Source: Punica granatum (taxonomy: Eukaryota > Streptophyta > Magnoliopsida > Myrtales > Lythraceae). From it: DNA of 64,000 nucleotides. The stretch covers positions 30,376,605 to 30,440,604 of the forward strand of contig NC_045130.1 in the NCBI RefSeq assembly GCF_007655135.1. The letters are read 5' to 3'. Each line of letters opens with the position of its first letter. Within the stretch, counting starts at the first letter, position 1. A program made the position numbers and the translations under genes. Under the pieces are notes generated by a model. The model saw only the letters and a program-made list of their open reading frames with translations, had not been told where the DNA came from and made no database searches. Shown piece after piece: positions 1 through 11,600 of this stretch.

Positions 1-345
1 TCTGAATTGCCCTGTCGATATATCGACTTCAGAGTGAATGAACGGGCAATCTTACTTCGATGGTGGAACTCCGGAGAACTATTGTTCTCAGACAAATCAC
101 TGACTCGGCCCTCGTGCCATGGCTCTCATAATATCAATCAAGGAAGTACTCTCACACCTCTTCTTCGACCCTCGTAATAAATGGAACGTCTTGGAGGGAT
201 TATCGGCTCTGAGATGGCAAGAACCCGAACGATGCAGATGAAGAAAGCAGCGATAGACCAGGTCCACTTACTCTCTGACGATAAATACCCTTTCGCTCAA
301 ACTTGGGACTCTATGCCGATATTAATTGTATTGATAGATTGAGTA

Positions 346-2643
346 ATGGAACAGGGTGTGGCGCGTGTTTGTGAAGCTCTGAAATCGATCGGAGAATTGT
401 GGAAAATGAATTACGTTTGGATTGATAGGATCAGATGTAGTGGGACGGAAGAAGAAAGCCATGGGAAAGTCGGTAGGTTTGTGCGACCGGTTATTCTTTA
501 TGACCGAGAATTCCACGTATTAACTTTATGGCTCGATTTTGATTTGCAGTTGATGAAGTCTTGGGGATGCTGGAAGGGATGATATGTGTAATGAGGGGAA
601 GAGAGTCTAATGGAATGGGGAAGTTCAACAGCAATTGTGATGCATTGGCCACAGCTCTCCATGCTCACTTTTCTCAAGCAGCAGTGGAAGGGCAGAGGAG
701 CAGTTCGAGCCGAAATGAGAGGGAAGCAGCAGCACCGGATGAATTTCTTCAGTCATCACCGCCGCCACCATTGCCACAGCCTCATCCTCCTCAATCTTCA
801 GCTCGAAGTTCACCACAGCTCACACCTACTAATCCTCGAATTCCATCGCCGGTACTGCCACCGCCTGAAACTCATCCTCGGCTTGCAGCTCGAATTCCTC
901 TACCACCAACCCCTCCTCCTGCTCGAATACCAAAAGTAATGCCAACTCCTCCTGCTCCTCCTCCTCCTCCATCTCCGTCGCCACTTTCTCCTCTGTACTC
1001 TCAAATTCCTCCACCGCCACCCCCTCCACCTGCTCGAGTTCCGCTGTCACGACCTCCTCCTCCCTCTCAAGTTCCATCACCAACTCCTCCTCCTCCTCGA
1101 CCGCTGCCACCAACTCCTCCTCCTCCTCCTCTTGCACCACCTAAATTGCTGCCTGAATCACCACCAACCAAAGCAGCTAGTGGCCCACTACCACCTCCCC
1201 CGCCTCCGCCACCAGCCACTCCGAAGATATCACGAACTACAAAAGCAACAACAGCACCTCAGCCACCACCGCCTCCAATGCCTTCAATAGGATCGGCGCC
1301 GCCACCACCACTGCAGGCACCACTTGTAAAAGGAACCGCTGCAGCTCCGCCACCCCCTCCACCAGGTGCAGGAAGAACCTTTTACCCCCGGAAACCGACC
1401 ACCAAGCTGAAGAGATCGACCCAAATTAGCAAACTTCATCGTCTTCTCAAGGCGAAAATGGAGGGATCCAATCTCGATGACAAATCGATTGATAATGCCA
1501 GGAAAGCTCAGGTTAAAGCCTCGTCCGATGGCGGTAAACAAGGGATGAGTGATACCATTGCAGAGATGACTAAAAGGTAAACATTTCAGCCTCATTGGTC
1601 GGAAAATTGCGCTATCAAAAGATTTGATTTCCTTTCGTGCCATTCCAGATCGGCGTACTTTCAGGAGATTGAGAGAGATGTCCAGACATACACGAAACCG
1701 ATCATGGAACTGAGAGCTAAGCTAACCACTTTCAAGAACACGGACATGATTGAGCTGCTAAAGTTCCGTAACCAAATCGAATCCCTCCTTGAAAAGTTGA
1801 CTGATGAATCCCAGGTCGGTCCAATCACAGTGGTAACATGACGTCGCCTGAACCTGATTAGTAGTATATGGGATTTAGACTATATACGTTGCAATTTGCA
1901 GGTCCTAAGAAGGTTCGAAGGCTTCCCCATGAACAAATTAGAGAGCCTGCGAGCAGCTGCTGCTCTCTACATGAAACTCGAGACTTTCAATGCCGACTTG
2001 CAGAGCTGGAAGATCGCTCCTCCCTTGGGTGATCTTCTTGGTCAGGTCGAACGGTACTTCAGTAAGGTACAATAATTTGCAACTTCATTATCTGTCGAGT
2101 TTGCTACATCCGGGAATGTTTAACCTGGTCTGAAGCAATATATTACCAGTTCTATAATTTCGTCAAAGGTTTTCAAAATTCATTTGGAGGATTATCGACA
2201 TGTAGATGAAGCGAGAGATTGACACTATCGAAAAGACCAAAGATGAGGATCATAAGAAATTTATGAGCCACAGCATACACTTCGATTTCAATATCCTACT
2301 CCGAGTCAAAGAATCGACGGTGGATGTTTCTTCAAGTTGCATGGAGCTAGCACTCAAGGTGCGTAGTTCGTTCAAAAGCCCTGATGGTGTTGCTCCTTAT
2401 TTAATGAAAATTGACAGTTGAAGAGATCGATCATTCCTTTATCTTGGTTCTGGGATTTGATATGAACAGGAAAACTGGGTGAAGGCGTGCACGGAGATGC
2501 TGTGGAGAGCTTTCCAATTGGCTTTCCGAGTCCATTCGTTTGCTGTGGGGCACGACGACCGCGCGGAAATGCTGACCCGGGAACTAGCTCGTGAAATCGA
2601 GATTGGCATTGCAAATAGATCCAAAACCGGGGGAAAATACTAG
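346..2643 (+). CDS. Proline-rich coiled-coil protein, At4g04980/At1g61080-like (6 exons)
   Basis: I join exons 346-472, 550-1576, 1649-1814, 1902-2066, 2206-2358 and 2470-2643, all with GT/AG borders and keeping frame, for 603 residues. The N-terminal part (ALKSIGELW, then DEVLGMLEGM) and the C-terminal part (AEMTKRSAYFQ, SHSIHFDFNILLRVKEST, GHDDRAEMLTRELA) match, from memory, the plant 'hydroxyproline-rich glycoprotein family' typified by At4g04980 and At1g61080. Between them, about residues 110-390 are dominated by Pro runs (PPPPPP repeats with L/A/T spacers). Residues around 430-500 look like coiled coil. Function is poorly known for the family; Pro tracts followed by a helical C-terminus suggest a cytoskeleton-linked or scaffold protein (inference). 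The start is the first ATG after an in-frame stop at 340-342. Family members usually carry extra N-terminal sequence, which I cannot find in the upstream 340 bases, so this copy is N-terminally short or an upstream exon lies outside the window. Confidence 0.8.
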
Positions 2644-2734
2644 CTTTAGGGAATAATTTTGTAAGTTCCGGATCAAAAGTCATATGTACAGCTCAAGAAC
2701 ATGTACATGGCAAAGTTTTCATAACTTTATATAC

Positions 2735-2740
2735 AATAAA
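2735..2740 (+). terminator. Poly(A) signal of the proline-rich gene
   Basis: A canonical AATAAA lies about 90 bases after the stop codon at 2643, in an AT-rich 3' flank. The position fits a plant near-upstream polyadenylation element. Confidence 0.45.
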
Positions 2741-3160
2741 TGTGTTTGATAATTCTCAAAATTTATAATCATTCCTTAGCAAACTGTTACATCATTTCCC
2801 AATATGATGCGACGAAAATCACGAATCGATGGTGATGCTATCCGAATACTTTAACAGCTCAAAGTTACACCAACGTATACATAAATTCTTCAAGCATTCA
2901 AGATATGAACCAATGTTAATTGCATGTTCCATGTCAATATGCAATACATGAATGAAGCTTTTACCATATTCTTTTTTGTTCTAATTAATAATTCTTTTTT
3001 TTTCTGATTTTCTTAATTTCTTTTCAGAATTTGTCCAAAATGTTCCATTATTATTAGTCATGGAGCCCATCCATTATAGGGATAGACAGTGATCTTCTTC
3101 TCTGCTAATTTTATTATGTGGAATATGTGTTATAAATTACTATGAATGGTAATTCACAAT

Positions 3161-3498
3161 GGGAAAAAGATATTTTTTGACATATAAGTTTAACCTTTGA
3201 TCAATTCTCATCCTTTAAGTTTTGAAAGTGCCGAATTAGTCCTATATGTTTGCTTCGTAAGGCAATTTTGGTATATTTCGTGACTTATAAGACTAAAAAT
3301 GCATTTCTTTTTCAAAACTTATAGGATTACATTTTAATTGAAAGCCAACTTATAGGACAAAAAATGTCTTTTTCCAAAACTTATAAGATCGAAGTTGTCT
3401 ACTGGGCAAATATATAGAATTGATTCGATAGTTTTAAATCTTATAGGACCATAATTGACTGAATGCCAAACTTATAGGACCAAAAATATCATTTTCCC
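3161..3498. mobile_element. Palindromic MULE-type MITE, 338 bp
   Basis: The ends are inverted copies: GGGAAAAAGATATTTTTT at the left and the reverse complement of ATATCATTTTCCC at the right, with the arms continuing through 'ttaagtttt/cctataag' blocks to the centre. Flanks AATTCACAAT (3151-3160) and AATTTACAAT (3499-3508) look like a 9-10 bp TSD with one mismatch, the size typical of Mutator-like elements. No coding capacity. Confidence 0.7.
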
Positions 3499-3508
3499 AA
3501 TTTACAAT

Positions 3509-4727
3509 CAATAACAGTATGTCATTAAATATATAAGGTTACTAGTAATTTAATTTCACGAATAAAATAAGAAAAAAATTATATATAAGAAGAAAACTCA
3601 ATATAAGTCTTGAAAAGTCTAATATTGTCAATATTATTATGTTGTATAAAAAATTAGAAAGAAAAATTGCAACCACAACAATATGAATTTTTATATTCAA
3701 TATTTGTCAAGATTCTTGCGGTGTTAAATTGTGTTTTATGTTAATAACATACATAAAATTTGAGAACCAAACAAATTGCAAAATTTACGTGTTAGAAAAA
3801 AAAACAAAGAGTTTCAGAACTCACATTTAGAAGTTTACTTGTAGACATACTAAAATAAACTTGCATGCATCTGAAAAGTTAGAGAACTCTAGTGGTAGCA
3901 ATATTTTTGAGAGGCGGATATATCATAGTTTATGTGTGGTAATATAATATAGATTACACATCATCATATCTATATTAGTAACAAATATGATCTGATTTAC
4001 TTTTTGAAAAGCAACTATATAACACATCATTTTCATAGAACTAATTTATTTTTTTGAAAAGAAACTGTGATCTTACATGATTTGTTTTATCTAGATTGTA
4101 TCATAAAATATTTATAATTTTAAAAATTCAAAGGTGAAAAATAATGACTAGTCCCATTAATTTATATCTATATGTTTTAAAAAATTAAAAATCTATTTTC
4201 TAAATAAAAAGCTCAAAAGTCCTAGAAAATAATGACCAATCTCAAAAATTTATATTAATGTTTTAAAAAATTTAAAAGATTGTTCTCTAAAAATCTCAAA
4301 AAACCGAGAAATAATGAGCGATCCCACAAAGTTATATTATATTATATTATTATTTACTTCATTATTAAGTAATGTATATATTTTATATAAAAAATTTAGG
4401 AGAAAATATCAATTCTATATTGTAAAACAAAAAACTTAATTTGCATAAGAACAATATGAATGCATTTATTTCATTCAATTTTTATTCATCGAAAGTCGAA
4501 AGTCGAAAGTCGAATAGACCATGTTATGAGTAAAATAAATTTATTAAAAAGTATAATAAAAGTAAATGAAATCGAATTACAGTCGCAAAAATACAGAATT
4601 TGAATCGTACACTCCTCGAGATGATATGAAATCCTTCAACTTTCATATATACGAAATTCCAATGTGAACGCATTTATTTCTTTCATCCTTTATTCATCGA
4701 AATTTCGAATAGAATATATTATAAATA
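3509..4727. other. AT-rich spacer with a duplicated ~100-bp block
   Basis: No gene is visible. Near 4490 there are three tandem copies of a GAAAGTC heptamer. The block around 4455-4560 recurs around 4669-4727 and continues after 5741, so the second copy is interrupted by the element at 4728-5740. Confidence 0.5.
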
Positions 4728-5740
4728 CGGATTAATTGTACTGATGGTCCAAAATATTTTATAAATGTTTCAGGTTGGTCCAAAAAGTTTTTTTGGTAAC
4801 TTGTTGGTATATTAAGTTTCAAAATCGTTTCGATGTAGTTCATTCTGTCATCTGTGTTTGACGTCGTTTATATTCCAAACTTTTTAAAATTGCAAAACGA
4901 CCCAAAGTTTCAAAATTTTTCAAAATGTACCCCACATTCTCACTGCCATCCTTCTCAACCTTCTCTCTCTTCTACAAGTTCTCTCTCTCCCCCTTTCCCC
5001 TTCCCCCGTCAGCCTCTCTACCGGCATCACCTTCGAGATCGGGAAGCCGTGGCCATCCTCTATATCCCGGTGGCTCTTCTTCCCTTTTCCTCTTCCTTTC
5101 CTCCCCTTTTTCCTTCACCCGAACAGTAAAAAAGGTGTATGGTGTCGGTGTCCTCGATGTTGTTGCCTTGGCTCTCGGAATCACTGGCTTGGATCTTCAG
5201 TTCTTCATCCTTGTCAAGCCGGTCTTCTCGACGTCTTAGGGTCTCCCCCACTACAGATCTGTCATCTTTTCCCGACGGCTAAGGTTGTAGGCTCTATGTA
5301 CCACAAATCCGACTTCACCTAACAATGAAAATCATCGGACCAGATGCGAGGGGCGTCATCGGAGGGTGAGGTTGCGGGACAGGTGTTGTTACCGGCGTCG
5401 AGCCAGCGCTGGATGCTGGAGCGGTCGTAGGTGACGCGGGTGGAGAGGCTGATGGGGGAGGGAGAAAGGGGGAGAGAGAGATAGAGAGAACTTGCAAAAG
5501 AGAGAGGAAGTCGAGAAGGAAGAGAAAGAGAATGTGGGGTACATTTTGAAAACTTATAAATCTTTGGGTCATTTTGCAATTTTAAAAAGTTTGGAGTAGA
5601 AACGGCGTCAAACACAAATGATGAAATGTACTATATTGAAACGGTTTTGAAACTTAATGTACCAACAAGTTACCAAAAAAATATTTTGGATCAACCTGAA
5701 ATATTTATGAAACCTTTTGGACTACCGGTACAATTAACCC
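4728..5740. mobile_element. Long-TIR Pack-MULE-like element carrying U-box fragments
   Basis: About 1.0 kb with inverted arms of roughly 300-400 bp: the left arm starts CGGATTAATTGTACTGATGG and the right arm ends with the inverted counterpart CCGGTACAATTAACCC. It is flanked by TATAAATA at 4720-4727 and 5741-5748 (8 bp, possibly 9 with one mismatch). A paralogous block at about 4455-4560 gives a likely empty site. On the minus strand around 5385-5460 the translation contains [20 protein letters not shown] followed by AGNNTCPAT, the core of a plant U-box domain (PUB class). The left arm on the plus strand (about 5005-5080) has a degraded copy, PVSLSTGITF then SSISRWL. Polypyrimidine tracts flank both. 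This looks like a captured E3-ligase exon fragment, not a working gene. Confidence 0.7.
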
Positions 5741-5748
5741 TATAAATA

Positions 5749-7190
5749 AAATAAATTTATTAAAACATAATAAAAAATAAACAAAAACGTAACAATCATG
5801 ATAATACGGAATGCGAAAAAAATTCTTTTTCATAGAAAGCTAGTGAAGAATACCACAAATCTATGTCTATAATTTTTTTAAAAAATATAAAACTATATTT
5901 TCTTAAAAAACTAAAAAAACTGAGAAATTATATTTAACAACAGAGTGTGCGAAAGCCATGTGTCCCGTCCACCATGTTTTTTCTCTCATATATATTGGTC
6001 ATAAAGTCCGTGCATTACATGGAATAGAACATGAAACAATGCGTAAAAGCAATATAAGATTAAGAAACTACTAATCGACAATTAAAAAATAATTTCGGCA
6101 ACTCATCTTCAAGAGCCGTGATTAATAATTAACGCTCAATAGCAAGCGTACATAAGTTGATGATGAAGACTAACAATTTTCATAGAGAACTCAAGAACCA
6201 GTGTCAAAAAAAAATGAAAAAGAAAAATGAAATGGGTAGGTTTCGATTTTCATATTTAGGACTCTAAATTAGAAGTAGAAAAAAATAACAAAAAAAAAAT
6301 GAACAACCCATGACAAATGGTAAAATTACTTTTTGGAAGCTTGTGCCTAGTAATTACCAATACTTTTTGAGTGTTCACATTTATGTGTTTTACTTTCTAT
6401 TCATAGCAAATCATATAAAATTCTATTTTAAAAAATATGATATAGTTTGCTTTTATAGTAACAAATATGAATGGTACCTGTAAAATATATTATCTAATTT
6501 GCCTTTTGAAAAGGAAATATGATTTTCATATATATATATATATATTATAAAATATGATCGAATTTATTTTTTGAAAAATAATAGAATTTTATGTGATTTA
6601 CCTTCTATAAAAAATATGATATAATTGTGTTTTAAAAAGAAAATATAGTAAAATAATTAAAAAATGTATTAATGGTCTCAAAATTTGTAGTCTTTATTTT
6701 ATCTTATACTATTATTTAAGCGAGAATCTGATGTGATAACCGCTCTAATTTTTTTCTATAGCTTAATCTTATTGTTAAACCCCACTCTTGTTTGTTCTCC
6801 TATTTTGTGATACAAAAAGAATCCCTAAAAATTCGGCTGCTTTCTTTCCATTTAAAAGAAAAACTCCACTTTTACTTAATTACTTATAATACAACTACCA
6901 AAATATCCATAAAAATAAATCATAATTCTCATAAATTTAGCAAATTTTCCGTGAAAATCAAAATTGAGATTGGATAAGAATACGGAAGCAATTGTACACA
7001 CGCATAAATAATTAATAAGATCACATAACACCATCCTTAATACGGATAAAAAATTTATAAATTAAAATCATGTTTGTTTTGTGCATAATGCGGGTCAATT
7101 ACTATAGTCCATTATAATCTGTCTATATATATTATAAATATATAGATATAGATATATATAGTCACTAGAGAAAATAGAATATACAGAGCA
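5749..7190. other. AT-rich spacer
   Basis: No gene is supported. There is a short (TA)n tract near 6530-6545 and many poly-A/T runs. The short open frame at about 6792-6977 is low complexity and has no recognisable motif. Confidence 0.4.
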
Positions 7191-7204
7191 CAATATTAAA
7201 AGAA

Positions 7205-8375
7205 AAAGGAAATTCTATATATTTCGTCCTCTACTTTTACTCATTTTTCTATTTTCATCATTTTCCTATTTTCTTTTTTATTTTCGTTCTATACCTTTAA
7301 TTGCTTTTCTATATTTATCATTCCGTTAACTTCTACGTCAACTTTGCTGAGTTAGCTTCCCATGGGTTCTCCATCGGTGATACTTTATAAACTTCGATTT
7401 GCTTCACTTTAACCAGATCAAGTAATTGATAGTGTTAGAGTGAAATTGGTTCAAATATAAACCCCTTTTTTTGGTAGATGGACGGCGTAATCTTAGAAAA
7501 ACTAGCAGCTTAATTCATGACATTTCATCTCTGCAAAGAATTTATGTTAAATCTAAAATGCAAGAAAAGGTTATCACCAAAAAAATTTTGAAAGCCAGAA
7601 AAGAAAAAAAAAATCGATGAATAAAGAAAGAAGAATATTATGAACAACAGTTCTTCGCCTTTGTCGTTGAGTTTAAACAAATCAAATTTCAAATCAATAG
7701 AAGTCTAATTAAAATTAACTTACACAATTATCAAATTAACAAAAACCTAACTTAATCATGTAAATTGCTAATTCGCTTCGGTATTCTCCTTTCACTGCCT
7801 AGTGTCATTTCATTGAAACATATTGGCTTTTAAAGCGTATTTATCCCATAGATAAATTAGTTCCAAGAAGATTTGTGCGATTGTAAAATTCAAATCTACA
7901 CCCTCTATTCAATCTTTATCATATTCATCTCATTCATTCTTATGTCACACATTCTCCCTCGTTATTTATTAATTCCGATATTTTTCCAATCTGAGTTCCT
8001 GTAAGTTTTAGAACGCTTTGTGTTAGACCTCATACGATAAACAATAGAAGGAGAAGGTGAATGTAGTAAAGTTGGATTCCTTTGTTACTTTGGCTTAATT
8101 TCGGGAGGAAAAGAAAATATTGTGATGTTGTCCATGTTCTTTTTCATTCTTCAATTCTCTTTATTTTTTTAATTTTTTGGCTTTTTTATTTTAATAAAAT
8201 AAAAAATTTGTTGATGTGTCATATATGTTGCATCCACAATGATCCAACCCAACCTTTTTAACTGTATAGTTAACGGAAGGACAAAAATAGAAAAGCAATG
8301 AAAAGTATAAGACGAAAGTATAAAAGAAAATAGGAAAGTGAGTAAAAGTGGAGGACTAAATGTGTAGTTTTTTAA
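7205..8375. mobile_element. Long inverted-repeat DNA element, about 1.2 kb
   Basis: The left arm (TTTCGTCCTCTACTTTTACTC, then ATTGCTTTTCTA, then CCGTTAACT near 7325) is mirrored at 8280-8370 (AGTTAACGG, then TAGAAAAGCAAT, then GAGTAAAAGTGGAGGAC). The arms are about 130-170 bp and the centre has no open frame that I recognise. The exact ends and TSD are not resolved. It sits about 200 bp upstream of the SF3b gene. Confidence 0.5.
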
Positions 8376-8612
8376 AAGAAAACTAGAAAATATAGAGAGG
8401 CTTAGAGAGGGTTCTTTAACCGACCTTACCGGGTATAGCCGGTTGGTCTAAACAAAAAAATAAAAAAAAATATATATATATATATGTATATACGTAATAT
8501 ACATAAAAGGCGAAAAATGAACAATTGATTGCAAGTGGAAAGATCCGATTAATCGGCCTCATCCCCTGACGAACAAACCCTCGAATCTGCCCGAGGAAAA
8601 GCCCCGACGACG

Positions 8613-11600
8613 ATGACCGCCGAGCTGATGCCGCCCCCGCCGGCGCTGCTCGAGAACGGCGGGGTGTCTAACGGATCCTTGAGCAACCACGTTAGCACCG
8701 ATGCCAAGAAGTCCCGGGAGAGCGAGAGACGCCGCCGCCGGCGGAAGCAAAAGAAGAACAAGGCATCTCAGGCTCCGGACGCTGCTGGTGCAGACAGCGA
8801 TGCCGCCACTGAAGGCGAGGCTGACGGGAAGGAGGACACGGTCCCTCAAGAGGTAATTGCTGCCTTTCCAACGCACGTGAAATTATAGGGTTTTTTTTTT
8901 TACCCCCCCAAGTAAAGCGGGTATTGAGTATGGTAAGGATGCTTGCATAGAGGTTTTCCTGATCGTGATGGGAAATCACTTGAGCGAAATGGAAAGTGCC
9001 GATTAATTTACTTAGGAAACTTGTATTTTCGTGATGTCTTCTGAAGTCTATGCTCAGATTTTGAAGTTCGTTTGCAATTTCAATTGCTGAAGGACCTTGA
9101 ATACATTTTTTGTATCATTCACGTGTTGATGCTAGATTTTCTGGTATTGTAGATTATGGAGAAAGTAGAGGTGGAGTATGTACCCGAGAAACCCGATTTG
9201 GAAGATGGATTGGATGAAGAGTTCAGGAAGATCTTCGAGAAATTTAGCTTTGGTGAAACAGTTGGGTCACAGGTAAATGCCTCCCCTGTTTACCAGATGG
9301 AAGTTCGGATTGCTATTAGACTGACTTACTGATATCTTGCCTGTCCAGGAAACTGAGGATAAGAAGGATGATGCTGAAAATGCTGCAACGAAAAACAAGG
9401 ATGATTCCGATTCAGAAGAGGAAGAACAAAACAACGAACAAAAAGAGAAAGGCGTATCGAATAAAAAGAAAAAGGTAATGGTTCTTCCACTGGTGTTATC
9501 AATTGTTCTTATTAACTATGTTGATTATTCTTGCATCTCTCTTACTGCAATGCATATTCTTGCGGCTAATTCTGTATTACTTGTGTTTTCAGCTCCAAAG
9601 AAGGATGAAGATTGCTGAACTGAAACAGATTTGTTCAAGACCTGATGTTGTGGAGGTATCTGCAGGTTCTTCTTATTGGAAAATTTTGTTCCTCTGTTTT
9701 TTGATAGCTATCATTGCTTAATCAATTTATATTAATTTCAGATATGGGATGCGAATGCGGCCGATCCTAAGTTGCTGGTCTTTCTGAAATCATATCGCAA
9801 TACTGTTCCTGTTCCTAGGCATTGGTCCCAGAAGAGAAAGTTCTTGCAGGTTATTATTCTCTTTCTAAAACTTATTTGTATACAGTAATATGCTACCATG
9901 CTCTTGCATGTTTGAACGCCATCATATGAAAACTATAGGAAGAGGGTGAGGGAACATATAGTTGATGAGGTTTCTCTTATATGTATATATCTGATTCTTG
10001 CAGGGTGTCAGCCGTGACTGTTATGGAGCTATAACTGGTAGGTCTGAAATGGGGTTTTAGATTTTTTTTCATCAATGTGACTGGTGATTGCTGGGGAAGA
10101 AAGGTTGCTCTGATGGCATGGGAACCCATTTAAGACCATTTGGCCTTACTTTCCATTCCTGTGGCAATGCTATACTTCTTTGTATTTAGTCATGACGAGG
10201 GGAAAAAACTATGGTCGTAGGTTGGGATGTAGGATTCTAGAGAGCGGTGTACTCTGTGGAATGGAGTGAAGCTTTTGGATATTTTTCACGATAAATCTTG
10301 GGGATTACTTCATGATCTGCTGATTTGCTCTGATTTGCATTTTCAGATGCCCTTCTGCTGTGCTTTATGGGCTGGTCGAGTTCATTTTTGTTTATAATCG
10401 TAGACCTGATCTTATATAAATGTGATTTTGCTGCTAATCGGGTAGTGTATTTTTGCAGGGAAAGCGTGGTATCGAGAAACAGCCATTCCAGCTCCCCGAT
10501 TTTATTGCTGCAACTGGGATTGAAAAAATAAGACAGGTGAAGATAAAAAAATCTGCAACTTTTATTCCCCGTAATAGGAAAAAAAGGAAACTATATGGAC
10601 TTGTCCCTGTTGATTGAGCTCATTATATGTACTTTTTATTAGGTCTCTGTTCATTTTGATCTCTGATTTTTGCAGGCGTACATTGAGAAAGAGGATAGTA
10701 AGAAGTTGAAACAAAAGCAGCGTGAGAGAATGCAGCCTAAAATGGGGAAAATGGATATTGACTATCAGGTTTTTCCCTTTTCCTCTTTGCTATCTCCTGT
10801 GGGTTTTCTTTGTTATCTTAAATTGGTAATGTGGACCTTTGTTGTTCTTCATTCTTGATTTATTGTGGCATGTTGAGACACATTTCTGTCTTCATCTCAG
10901 AAGATTCTCCTGTTTTTTAGGTACTCCATGATGCATTTTTCAAGTACCAGACGAAGCCAAAGTTGACGTCTCATGGTGATCTATATTTTGAAGGGAAAGA
11001 ATTTGAGGTAATTTGTTGTATTTTATATGATTACAATCTTATTCTGCATTTGTATTATATAATTTCTTTTCCTCATCTGATTTTATGTTTTGAACAGGTA
11101 AAACTAAGAGAGATGAAGCCAGGCATGCTATCACAAGAGCTAAAGGAGGCCCTTGGAATGCCAGAAGGTGCTCCTCCTCCATGGCTGATCAATATGCAGG
11201 TTGGAATGCTTTTGATCTGTTTCTTTCTTTGTTTTGGCTTTTCCTTCATTTATGCAATCTGTTTTCAATTTTCCTCCTAAGCCTATTCTAATTTTTTTCC
11301 CCTTTTCCCTCAGAGATACGGTCCTCCCCCATCATATCCCCAGCTGAAAATTCCTGGGCTTAATGCTCCTATTCCGCTAGGAGCTAGCTTTGGTTACCAT
11401 CCTGGTGGTTGGGGCAAGCCTCCTGTTGATGAAGTAAGTTCCGTTATGCTTCATACACATAGTTGTAAGTGTTTGTTTTCGAGTTTTAGTATATGCTAGT
11501 TGTTTCTGACTTGGCGTGTTTTTTATTTGTACCTGAATAGTATGGACGCCCTTTGTATGGGGATGTTTTTGGAGTTCAGCAGCAAGAGCAGCCAAATTAT

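Noticed and set aside
829..1140. Glu-rich minus-strand frame opposite the proline-rich gene
   Set aside because: Shadow of CCT/CCA proline codons read in reverse.
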